From JBFMCC01 sp034435275 (GTDB taxonomy: Bacteria; Chloroflexota; Anaerolineae; Anaerolineales; Villigracilaceae), in assembly GCA_034435275.1 (NCBI GenBank), contig DAOTXP010000185.1, positions 1 to 8,343 of the forward strand: 8,343 nucleotides of DNA, given 5' to 3'. Shown in pieces: positions 1-6,407 of the stretch (positions are counted from its first letter, which is position 1; each line of letters starts with the position of its first letter). Below the pieces are notes generated by a model that saw only the letters and a list, made by a program, of their open reading frames with translations, was not told the origin of the DNA and made no database searches. Position numbers and translations under genes: made by a program.

Positions 1-591
1 CTCGAGACCCTGTCCGATTTTCACGTTGTGGGCGAAGCCGCCTCGGGCGAGGAGGCCATCGAACTGGTTTCGGAACTCATCCCTGACATCGTGCTGATGG
101 ACCTGATCATGCCCGGCCTGGACGGCATCGAGACCACGCGGCGCATCAAGCAGGTCAGCCCGCGCACGCAGGTGGTGGTGCTCACATCCTATCACGAGGA
201 CGCGCACATCTTCCCCGCGCTCAAGGCCGGCGCGATTTCTTACATCCTGAAAGACATGAAGATGGAAAAACTGGTCGAGGCGCTGCACCGCGCCCTGCAG
301 GGCGAAGTGACCCTGCACCCGCGCGTGGCGGCGCGCGTGCTGCAAAACCTCCGCGGCGAAAGCGACGAAGAACCGCAACTGCTGGCCGACCTGACCGAGC
401 GCGAACTGGACGTGTTGAAACTCATCGCCAGCGGTCTCTCGAACAGCCAGATCGCCGAGAAACTGGTCATCAGCGAGAACACGGTCAAGGGACACGTCAG
501 CAACATCCTCAGCAAACTGCACCTGGCCGACCGCACGCAGGTGGCCGTCTACGCGTGGCAGCGCGGCATCGTGGACCGCAGTACGACGTAA
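1..591 (+). CDS. NarL/FixJ-family response regulator, 5' partial
   Basis: DNA-binding response regulator of a two-component system, probably driven by a histidine kinase encoded upstream of the window. The frame is open from base 1 and the sequence starts inside the receiver domain, so the true start lies to the left; a GTG at 28 is only an internal valine. The receiver shows the phosphoacceptor aspartate in the motif IVLMDLIMPGLDG (Asp codon at 100-102), the conserved threonine in VVVLTSY and the conserved lysine in YILKD. From about window residue 131 follows a LuxR/GerE helix-turn-helix (LTERELDVLKLIASGLSN, then IAEKLVISENTVKGHVSNI), which ends close to the C-terminus. The 196 residues seen nearly fill the usual length of about 210-220, so only some 15-25 residues are missing. 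The target genes cannot be told from the sequence. A strong terminator follows the stop codon. Confidence 0.93.
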   Translation, partial: LETLSDFHVVGEAASGEEAIELVSELIPDIVLMDLIMPGLDGIETTRRIKQVSPRTQVVVLTSYHEDAHIFPALKAGAISYILKDMKMEKLVEALHRALQGEVTLHPRVAARVLQNLRGESDEEPQLLADLTERELDVLKLIASGLSNSQIAEKLVISENTVKGHVSNILSKLHLADRTQVAVYAWQRGIVDRSTT

Positions 592-604
592 AACAACCCG
601 GCGC

Positions 605-635
605 AAAACGGTGTCCCAGTCGAGACACCGTTTTT
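605..635. terminator. Rho-independent terminator, probably bidirectional
   Basis: A perfect 11-bp stem, AAAACGGTGTC (605-615) with GACACCGTTTT (624-634), and an 8-base loop, followed by a T run (631-635). It starts 13 bp after the stop of the response regulator gene. Because the left arm begins with four A, the minus-strand transcript of the gene ending at 642 would also carry a hairpin followed by U residues, so it can end both convergent transcripts. Confidence 0.88.
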
Positions 636-641
636 GTTATC

Positions 642-1673
642 TCAATACGCATCCGCCTGCTCCCAGCGCGGACGGCGGCGGAAGCCGGCCCGCACCTGGG
701 CCAGTTCAGGCATGGGGGTGTACAGGACACGGCGGCAGATATTGGCGATCCGCTGGGAGGATGCGCCGCCATTCTGAATCGGCATAAGACGCAGTAATTC
801 TTTCGCGTTCAGATTCGTGTGGACTTCCTTCCCCAGCGCCAGACCGACGAACGTGCAGGTGGATTGCTGGGTGACCACCACGCGCGCGTTGGCGATCATC
901 TGATTCACGTCGCCGTGCGCGAATACCAACGCGCCCGGCGCGTAACGATGGATTTCGCGCGCGGCCCGATCGACATTCTCGGTGGGATGTAGTTTGAAAA
1001 TCAGCAGGCGGCGCCCGGCGATCCGCACGCATTTTTTGATGAACGCGCGGCGATCGTCGTAGCGGAAGGTTTCGCGCAAAGGAGATGTGGCCGCCAGCAC
1101 GAAGTCGCGGTAGGGGAAGTCATTGTCCCGCGCCTCGTCCGCGAAATCGAAGTTCGGGATGCCCGTTACAGCCACCTTATCGGGCTTGACCCCTTTGCGA
1201 ACGAACAGGTCGCGGTAGCCGTGCGACGCCACGCAGAAGATATCGTAGGCGTCAGAAAGCCCGCTGGTTGCCGTGTTCGCCAGATAGCGCGGCAGGCGCA
1301 ACGCCTTTACAAGCCGGTACACGAGGCCTTCAGGTTCAGTGATCCCCTCCTGCACCAAGACCAGCCGCCTGCCCTTGATATTCTGCTGGACCAGCAGATC
1401 ACTGCCCGTGATGACCAGGTCGTACTCGCGGCCCTCGCCGCGCCAGTCCACGGGCAGGCTGTTCTGGGCAAGGTATTCCTCCGTCTCCCGGCGATGACGT
1501 CCGCTAAGGACGGTGAAGTCGAGCCAACGCGTATGGGCGGCGAGCCAGCCAAGCAGGCCGTCGGCATAATACGGCGTGAAGAAGCAGTTATAGTCGGTAA
1601 GATGACGCGCGATCTTGTGCATCATCGTCGTCTGGTTGAGCGAGCCGCAGATGAACAGGATATTTTCCCGCAT
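642..1673 (-). CDS. GT-B-like glycosyltransferase / CDP-glycerol glycerophosphotransferase-like protein
   Basis: A 343-residue protein that I cannot assign to a named gene. It begins MRENILFICGSLNQTT, a Rossmann-like first strand. Around residues 144-178 it has YDIFCVASHGYRDLF then GVKPDKVAVTGIPNFDF, a pattern seen in CDP-glycerol glycerophosphotransferases, UDP-GlcNAc 2-epimerase-like and capsule-export-type GT-B proteins. Residues 223-233 (LLIFKLHPTEN) match the conserved K-x-HP strand, and residues 265-285 (VVVTQQSTCTFVGLALGKE) match the C-terminal nucleotide-binding loop with its S/T-rich turn. A role in surface polysaccharide or teichoic-acid-like polymer synthesis is inferred from the fold only. 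No signal peptide or membrane segment is seen. The start is an ATG with GAGG at 1681-1684, 7 bases upstream. The gene stands alone between a shared terminator and a divergent promoter region. Confidence 0.72.
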   Translation of the reverse strand: MRENILFICGSLNQTTMMHKIARHLTDYNCFFTPYYADGLLGWLAAHTRWLDFTVLSGRHRRETEEYLAQNSLPVDWRGEGREYDLVITGSDLLVQQNIKGRRLVLVQEGITEPEGLVYRLVKALRLPRYLANTATSGLSDAYDIFCVASHGYRDLFVRKGVKPDKVAVTGIPNFDFADEARDNDFPYRDFVLAATSPLRETFRYDDRRAFIKKCVRIAGRRLLIFKLHPTENVDRAAREIHRYAPGALVFAHGDVNQMIANARVVVTQQSTCTFVGLALGKEVHTNLNAKELLRLMPIQNGGASSQRIANICRRVLYTPMPELAQVRAGFRRRPRWEQADAY

Positions 1674-1707
1674 GGAGACGCCTCGAAGTGGAATGCGAAC
1701 TTCAGAA

Positions 1708-1761
1708 ATTCTAGCCTGCGACTGTTAACCTCACTGCAACACCCGGTTAAGATTTGTTAAA
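1708..1761 (-). promoter_or_regulatory. PHO-box-like repeats and -10 box of the glycosyltransferase-like gene
   Basis: On the minus strand, TTAAC cores lie at 1760-1756, 1750-1746 and 1728-1724, with a degenerate TTGCA at 1739-1735, giving steps of 10, 11 and 11 bp. The second core sits in CTTAACC. Ten bases after the last core comes TAGAAT (1713-1708), a 5/6 match to the -10 consensus. No good -35 box is present, as expected of an activator-dependent promoter. The start of transcription would fall near 1700, giving a leader of about 27 bases that contains the ribosome binding site. Confidence 0.45.
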
Positions 1762-1827
1762 CGTAAACGGAGTCGGGCCCGGGTCCGGGAGGACACGGAC
1801 ATTGTCCATAACGCACGTTGCAATCTA

Positions 1828-1843
1828 TGGGATAATCCACGCA
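1828..1843 (+). promoter_or_regulatory. Extended -10 promoter of ppx, possibly leaderless
   Basis: TGGGATAAT at 1828-1836 fits an extended -10 (TGn plus GATAAT, 5/6). The expected start of transcription, about 7 bases further, is the A of the ATG at 1843. No Shine-Dalgarno sequence lies at a useful distance before this ATG, which agrees with a leaderless message. No convincing -35 is seen; TTGTCC at 1802-1807 would be 23 bp away. Confidence 0.4.
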
Positions 1844-3420
1844 TGCCAAACAATCCGATTCCCGAAGGCCGGGTAAAAGCGTTCATTGATATTGGCACAA
1901 ACTCCATCCGCATTCTGGTGGTGCGGATCACGCCAAACCATTCGTACGCGATCCTGAACGATGAGAAGGAGACCGTGCGCCTGGGAGAAAATGAATTCGA
2001 GGGCGGGGTCCTGCAACCGGAAGCGATGCAACGCGCCGCCACCGTCTGCCGCCACTTCGTGGAGATGGCGCGCGCATACGATGCCAGGGAAATCCTGGCG
2101 GTGGCCACCTCGGCCACCCGCGAGGCCAGGAACAAGGAGGAATTTCTCGACCTGGTCAAACAGCAGGCGGGGCTCGACGTGCACACGGTCTCGGGCAAGG
2201 AGGAGGCGCGCCTGATCTATCTGGGCGTCTCCAACGGTATCAACCTGAAAGGCAGACGAACGCTTTTTATAGACATCGGCGGCGGCAGTACGGAGTTGAT
2301 CGTGGGCGGGCAGACGGAGTACGAGTACCTCGATTCGCTCAAACTCGGCGCCATCCGCCTGACCACACAGTTTTTCCTGCCGCAGGAAAGCAGCCCGGTA
2401 TCGGACGAGCGTTATGCATTGATCCAGCGTTTCGTGCGCAGTACGTCGGTGCGCGCCGTGCAGCAGATCGAGCAGTTCCACATCGAGCAGGTTTATGGCA
2501 GTTCCGGGACAATCGAAAACCTGGCGGATATCGCCATGCAGCATTTCCACGGGCGAAAGCGCGAACGCGACGACCGCCTGACACGCGCGCAGTTGGATGA
2601 AGTGGTAGACATGCTCCGCTCACTTCCCCTCGAGAAGCGACGCCAGTTACCCGGCATCAACCCCGCCCGCGCCGACATCATCATTGGCGGCGCGGTCATC
2701 CTGCAAACGCTGATGCACGACCTGAACCTGAACGAGGTCGCGGTGACCGACCGCGGTCTGCGCGACGGCCTGCTGATCGACAGCCTGCTGAAGAGCGAGG
2801 ACGCCGCCCTGGTCAGCGGCCTCTCGGTCCGCGAACGAAGTGTCCTGCAACTGGGACGCGCCTGCCGCTTCGAAGAGGCCCACGCCCGCCACGTGGCGCG
2901 CCTGGCCCTGCAACTGTTCGACAGCGCGGGGCGCGCCAAACTCCACAGCCTGGGAGCGCGCGAGCGTGAACTCTTCCACTACGCCGCGCTCCTGCACGAC
3001 ATCGGCACGTTTCTCAACCACATCAACCACAACGCCCATACGTACTACCTGATAAGAAACGCCGACCTGCTGGGTTTCGATGAAGAAGAGATCAACATCA
3101 TGGCAACTGTGGGATTCTTCCATCGCAAGATCTATCCCGATAAGGGCCATCCCGAATTTGCCGCGCTCGGCCGCAAGTCCCGCGAGACCGTGCGCACGCT
3201 GGCGATCTTCCTGCAACTGGCCGAAAGTCTCGACCGCCGCCACACGGGTGTCGTGCAAAATGTCAGCCTGAGGATGCCCAACCGCGAGAGCGCGCTCTTG
3301 AAGATACAGGCCACCCAGGATTGCCAGATGGAAGTGTGGGGCGTGCAGAATCAAAAAAAGGCCTTCCGCAAGGCCTTCGGCCGGCGACTCGAAGTGCGGG
3401 CGATCACACCCGACGATTAG
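1843..3420 (+). CDS. ppx: Ppx/GppA exopolyphosphatase with C-terminal HD domain
   Basis: Hydrolyses terminal phosphates of inorganic polyphosphate, or the pentaphosphate of pppGpp; the two activities cannot be separated by sequence alone. The 525 residues match the length of the long, HD-bearing form (E. coli Ppx is 513). The N-terminal actin-like ATPase-fold domains show AFIDIGTNSIRILVV (13-27), ILAVATSATREARN (84-97), the catalytic-region motif SGKEEARLIYLG (117-128), LFIDIGGGSTELIVG (141-155) and VYGSSGTIENLA (217-228). Residues from about 325 form the HD-like domain, with a helix at 342-360 carrying H350, LLHDIG at 383-388, and H399 in NAHTYYLI. The protein should be cytoplasmic. The ATG at 1843 is chosen because the conserved DIGTNS motif follows at the usual distance. 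It is convergent with the polyphosphate kinase gene, 38 bp away, so the locus encodes both synthesis and breakdown of polyphosphate. The control region upstream is shared with the divergent minus-strand gene. Confidence 0.93.
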   Translation: MPNNPIPEGRVKAFIDIGTNSIRILVVRITPNHSYAILNDEKETVRLGENEFEGGVLQPEAMQRAATVCRHFVEMARAYDAREILAVATSATREARNKEEFLDLVKQQAGLDVHTVSGKEEARLIYLGVSNGINLKGRRTLFIDIGGGSTELIVGGQTEYEYLDSLKLGAIRLTTQFFLPQESSPVSDERYALIQRFVRSTSVRAVQQIEQFHIEQVYGSSGTIENLADIAMQHFHGRKRERDDRLTRAQLDEVVDMLRSLPLEKRRQLPGINPARADIIIGGAVILQTLMHDLNLNEVAVTDRGLRDGLLIDSLLKSEDAALVSGLSVRERSVLQLGRACRFEEAHARHVARLALQLFDSAGRAKLHSLGARERELFHYAALLHDIGTFLNHINHNAHTYYLIRNADLLGFDEEEINIMATVGFFHRKIYPDKGHPEFAALGRKSRETVRTLAIFLQLAESLDRRHTGVVQNVSLRMPNRESALLKIQATQDCQMEVWGVQNQKKAFRKAFGRRLEVRAITPDD

Positions 3421-3424
3421 CCCG

Positions 3425-3446
3425 AATCCGCGTTGCGGACCGGATT
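3425..3446. terminator. Weak hairpin between the convergent ppx and ppk1 ends
   Basis: AATCCG (3425-3430) pairs with CGGATT (3441-3446) across a 10-base loop, with a competing inner stem CCGC/GCGG (3428-3431 with 3435-3438). There is no T run on either side, so it is at best a weak or Rho-assisted stop for the two convergent transcripts. Confidence 0.25.
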
Positions 3447-3458
3447 TCACCCCTGATC

Positions 3459-5597
3459 TTACGATTCCCCGCTCGCGCGCTTCAGCAACGCCGCCTGGAC
3501 GCTAAAAGCCGTCTTCCTGCCCTTACCCTTATCAGGCTCCAACCGTTCGTACGTCCCGTCGGACTTCATGCGGCGGGCGCTCAGGTTATCCTTGAAATAG
3601 AGATCCAAAATCTGCTTGCGGATGCGGCGGATGAGCCTCTGGTCCTCGATTGGAAACAGGACCTCCACGCGGCGGTCGAGGTTGCGCGGCATCAGGTCGG
3701 CGCTGCCGAGATAGACCTGCGGTTCGCCAGCGTTTTCGAAGTAGTACACGCGGCTGTGTTCGAGGAAACGGCCCAATATGCTGACCACGCGGATGTGGTC
3801 GCTCACGCCGCTTATGCCGGGGCGCAGACAGCACATCCCGCGCACAATCAGATCCACCCTCACACCCGCCTGGGACGCCCGATACAATTTCTGAATGATG
3901 GATTTGTCCACCAGCGAGTTGAGTTTGAAGACCAGATGGGCGGGTTTGCCCGCCAATTTATGCTCGATCTCGCGCTCGATCAGCGCCTCGAATCGTTCAC
4001 GCAAATTAAGTGGCGCAACCAGCAACTTGCGATAATCCTTCTTGGCCGAATAACCCGTCAAATAGTTGAACAGGTCAGTCACGTCTGATCCGATCTGTGG
4101 GTCGCACGTGAACAGGCCGAGATCCTCGTATACGTGAGAGGTCCCCAGGTTGTAATTGCCTGTGCCGAGATGGATATAACGGCGAATGTGCTCCCCCTCC
4201 TTGCGGACCACCATCACCACCTTGGCATGTGTCTTCAAGCCGAGCAAGCCGTAAACCACGTGCAGGCCTTCCTGCTCGAGCAGTTTGGCCCAGCCGATAT
4301 TGCTTTCCTCATCGAAGCGCGCCTTCAGCTCAACCAGCGCCGAGACCTGCTTGCCGTAATCACGGCGGGCTTCGAGCAGCGCCTGGACGACCGGAGCGTT
4401 CTGCCCTACGCGGTAGAGAGTCTGTTTGATGGCCAGCACCGACGGGTCGCTGGCCGCTTCGCGCAGGAAATTGACGACCGGCACGAACGAATTGTACGGA
4501 TGATGCAGGAGCATGTCGCCGTTGCGGATCGCTTCCAGGACGCTCGGCTCGCTCCCGTTTTTCGACTGCAGTTCGGCCGGGACGGACGGGAGGAACGGCA
4601 TGTCCTTCAGGTCGCCGCGGTCGATTGTCAGCAATTCGCGGATGTCGCCTATCCCCAACGGCGTCTCCAGCGAGTAAACGTCCTTCTCGTCCATCTCGAG
4701 TTGTTCCACCAGCATGGCGCGAATCATGGCAGGCATATCAGGATTGACTTCGAGACAGATGACCGATCCGAAGCGGCGTTCACGCACGCTCTCCTGCATC
4801 ATCTCCAGAAGGTCGCCGCCCTCGAGTTCCTGCAGGATCATATCGGCGTTGCGGATGATGCGAAATGGGTAAGCCTGCACGATTTCCATGCCCGGGAAGA
4901 GTGCGGCAAGGTTGGCAACGATCACCTGCTCGAGCCAGACAAAGTAGTGATGGTAAGGGACGGTCCCATCGCGGCGCGTGGCTCCCGAGGAGCGTTTGAG
5001 CGGGATCAACCGCGGCAATGAGTCGGGCACTTTGATGCGCGCAAACCGTTCCTCGCCCTTGTCGTCGCGGATGAGCACGGCGAGGTTCAGGCTGAGATTC
5101 GAAATATGCGGGAAGGGGTGGCCGGGGTCGAAGGCAAGAGGCGTGAGCACGGGAAAGGCCACTTCGTCGAAATAAGCCTGTGCGGCCTCGAGATGTTTCT
5201 CGTCCATCTGGCCGATTTCAAGAACGTGGATTCCCGCCTCGGCCAATCGGGGTAGAAGGTCTTTGTGCCAGAGGCGGCGGCTCTCCGCCATCAGCCCGGA
5301 AATGATCCTGCGGGTGGCGGCCAATTGTTCCGCAGGCGTCAGGCCGTCCGGGGAAAACTCGATCACGCCCGCCTGCGCCTGCATCTGCAACCCACCGACG
5401 CGCACCATGAAAAACTCGTCCAGATTCGTACTGAGAATCGAAAGGAACTTGGCGCGTTCCAGCAACGGCCAACGCTTATCCCTGGCCTCTTCGAGCACCC
5501 GGTTCTGGAACTCGAGCAGGCTCAATTCCCGGTTGATGTAATACTTCGGATCATTCAGATCGTGCATGTCTGCCGGTGAATCCTGCGGCGAAGGCAT
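3459..5597 (-). CDS. ppk1: Polyphosphate kinase 1
   Basis: Makes inorganic polyphosphate from ATP, reversibly, through a phosphohistidine. The 712 residues agree with the usual 690-720. The domains are in the standard order: N-terminal domain with YINRELSLLEFQNRVLEEA (21-39 from the upstream GTG) and ILSTNLDEFFMVRVGGL; a middle domain with VLTPLAFDPGHPFPHISNLS; then two phospholipase-D-like catalytic domains. The catalytic histidine is in GLKTHAK (H457 counted from the ATG) and the second active-site histidine in GRFLEHSRVYYF (H614). LGTGNYNLGTSHVYEDLGLF, LYRVGQNAPVV and VRGMCCLRPG are also typical. The C-terminal tail is lysine- and arginine-rich. A GTG six bases upstream (5601-5603) is in frame, but AGAGG at 5603-5607 is placed 5 bases before the ATG at 5597 and overlaps that GTG, so the ATG is preferred. 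It is the second gene of an operon, 42 bp behind the GPP34 gene, and convergent with ppx. Confidence 0.96.
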   Translation of the reverse strand: MPSPQDSPADMHDLNDPKYYINRELSLLEFQNRVLEEARDKRWPLLERAKFLSILSTNLDEFFMVRVGGLQMQAQAGVIEFSPDGLTPAEQLAATRRIISGLMAESRRLWHKDLLPRLAEAGIHVLEIGQMDEKHLEAAQAYFDEVAFPVLTPLAFDPGHPFPHISNLSLNLAVLIRDDKGEERFARIKVPDSLPRLIPLKRSSGATRRDGTVPYHHYFVWLEQVIVANLAALFPGMEIVQAYPFRIIRNADMILQELEGGDLLEMMQESVRERRFGSVICLEVNPDMPAMIRAMLVEQLEMDEKDVYSLETPLGIGDIRELLTIDRGDLKDMPFLPSVPAELQSKNGSEPSVLEAIRNGDMLLHHPYNSFVPVVNFLREAASDPSVLAIKQTLYRVGQNAPVVQALLEARRDYGKQVSALVELKARFDEESNIGWAKLLEQEGLHVVYGLLGLKTHAKVVMVVRKEGEHIRRYIHLGTGNYNLGTSHVYEDLGLFTCDPQIGSDVTDLFNYLTGYSAKKDYRKLLVAPLNLRERFEALIEREIEHKLAGKPAHLVFKLNSLVDKSIIQKLYRASQAGVRVDLIVRGMCCLRPGISGVSDHIRVVSILGRFLEHSRVYYFENAGEPQVYLGSADLMPRNLDRRVEVLFPIEDQRLIRRIRKQILDLYFKDNLSARRMKSDGTYERLEPDKGKGRKTAFSVQAALLKRASGES

Positions 5598-5602
5598 GAG
5601 CA

Positions 5603-5607
5603 CCTCT
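5603..5607 (-). promoter_or_regulatory. Ribosome binding site that decides the ppk1 start
   Basis: AGAGG on the minus strand followed by 5 bases (TGCTC) and ATG. The alternative GTG start overlaps the last base of this site and would have no ribosome binding site of its own, so translation most likely begins at 5597. Confidence 0.65.
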
Positions 5608-5639
5608 AAAATTGGCGGGGGAATTCAGAACAAACCCAG

Positions 5640-6296
5640 TTAACTAGCCACCGCAATTATAACAGCCGCGGCCGCGGCAGATTGGATCTCCTCGAGCGTT
5701 TTTGCGACCGCTTCGCCGAACGTTTCACCCCGCGAGAGTTCGTTGATGCGTTTTGCGGCCATCTTACGCTCATCCTTCGTAAAGATTAGATTGAGCATCT
5801 GGCAGGCCTTGCACAGGCTGAGCAGGATCACACGGCGCGTCTCGCCCGTTTGACTGGTCAGGGCGATGGAGCGCAGGTTCTCCTTGATCCAGTATTTCGC
5901 CGTTGCATCCTTCTGGGGATAGGCGGCGTAGGGAAAGACCCAGAGGAATTGTTTGTCCTCTTTGTATAAAACCCCTCTGGCGATCAGGCTCTCCGGGACG
6001 CGCTTCCAAAACCGTTTCTCCGCCAGCGTGTTCACCCAGTCCAGCAGTTTGGCCGGGCGTTTGGCCTCGAGGATTTCCGTAAACACCAGGTCGAGCAAAG
6101 GATCTGCTGTAGGCGTCTCATCAATGACCGCCAGCTTGCGCTTTTCACCGAGGCGCACTTTTCCCAACAGAGTGAGGTCGGCCAGCATCGCCCCGGCGAG
6201 GCCATAGTGCAGGTAGGTGGAAGCGAGCCGTCCGTTCTCCTCGTTGATTGCCAGGAGGAATAGTTCTTCGGCAAGACTCAGCGTCGGAATGTCCAT
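5640..6296 (-). CDS. GPP34 (GOLPH3/Vps74-like) family protein
   Basis: A 218-residue member of the Golgi phosphoprotein 3 family. In eukaryotes these bind phosphatidylinositol 4-phosphate and retain glycosyltransferases in the Golgi; the role of bacterial members is unknown to me. The hallmarks are the N-terminal LSLAEELFLLAINEENG (6-22) and YGLAGAMLADLTLLGKVRL (31-49), then a conserved middle with DPLLDLVFTEILEAKRPAKL (65-84) and a helical C-terminal half containing RRVILLSLCKACQMLNLIF. The last 16 residues are alanine-rich and hydrophobic (SAAAAAVIIAVAS), which might touch a membrane but is shorter than a normal transmembrane helix. No signal peptide is seen. The ATG is preceded by AGGAAA (6301-6306) at good spacing. 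It heads an operon with ppk1 behind a PHO-box-like promoter, so a link to phosphate or polyphosphate physiology is inferred from context only. Confidence 0.88.
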   Translation of the reverse strand: MDIPTLSLAEELFLLAINEENGRLASTYLHYGLAGAMLADLTLLGKVRLGEKRKLAVIDETPTADPLLDLVFTEILEAKRPAKLLDWVNTLAEKRFWKRVPESLIARGVLYKEDKQFLWVFPYAAYPQKDATAKYWIKENLRSIALTSQTGETRRVILLSLCKACQMLNLIFTKDERKMAAKRINELSRGETFGEAVAKTLEEIQSAAAAAVIIAVAS

Positions 6297-6312
6297 AACT
6301 TTTCCTGACGCA

Positions 6313-6356
6313 ATTCTAGCAAGCGGCCGTTATCGAACAGTTATGGACAGGTTAAG
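6313..6356 (-). promoter_or_regulatory. PHO-box-like promoter of the GPP34-ppk1 operon
   Basis: On the minus strand three 8-base units, CTTAACCT (6356-6349), CATAACTG (6345-6338) and GATAACGG (6334-6327), repeat at exactly 11 bp with 3-base spacers. This is the layout known for PHO boxes of PhoB/PhoP/SphR regulators; the first unit equals the cyanobacterial-type CTTAACCT. Ten bases after the last TAAC lies TGCTAGAAT, an extended -10 (TAGAAT at 6318-6313). The box occupies the place of a -35, and none of consensus quality is seen. Transcription would start near 6306, leaving a very short leader. Confidence 0.6.
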
Positions 6357-6368
6357 GATCGTTTAAAG

Positions 6369-6392
6369 AAAAAACCGCCGAATTCCCGGCGG
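6369..6392 (-). terminator. Rho-independent terminator of the thioredoxin reductase gene
   Basis: On the minus strand CCGCCG (6392-6387), loop GGAATT, CGGCGG (6380-6375), then six T (6374-6369), starting 15 bp after the stop codon. It separates this gene from the GPP34-ppk1 promoter, whose box begins 12 bp further on. Confidence 0.88.
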
Positions 6393-6407
6393 CTGGAAGA
6401 GGGGGTT

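Noticed and set aside
1771..1800. GC-rich short palindromes (such as CGGGCCCG at 1774-1781) as a terminator or riboswitch
   Set aside because: Stems are only 4-5 bp with no T run and no recognisable riboswitch core; expected in GC-rich DNA.
2647..3450. Minus-strand open frame (267 codons) antisense to the 3' half of ppx
   Set aside because: Shadow frame of a clear Ppx/GppA gene, with no domain motif and no plausible ribosome binding site. The same holds for the minus-strand frame at 1825-2550.
3321..4088. + strand open frame running across the ppx-ppk1 junction
   Set aside because: It overlaps the end of ppx in another frame and then runs antisense to ppk1; the product has low-complexity composition and no family resemblance.
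4134..5021. Long + strand open frame (295 codons) antisense to ppk1
   Set aside because: It lies wholly within the well-supported ppk1 coding region, its translation is rich in H, Q and R with no recognisable motif, and it is explained by codon bias in a GC-rich gene.
5601..5603. GTG as the start codon of ppk1
   Set aside because: It overlaps the AGAGG ribosome binding site that is correctly spaced for the ATG at 5597, and it has no site of its own.
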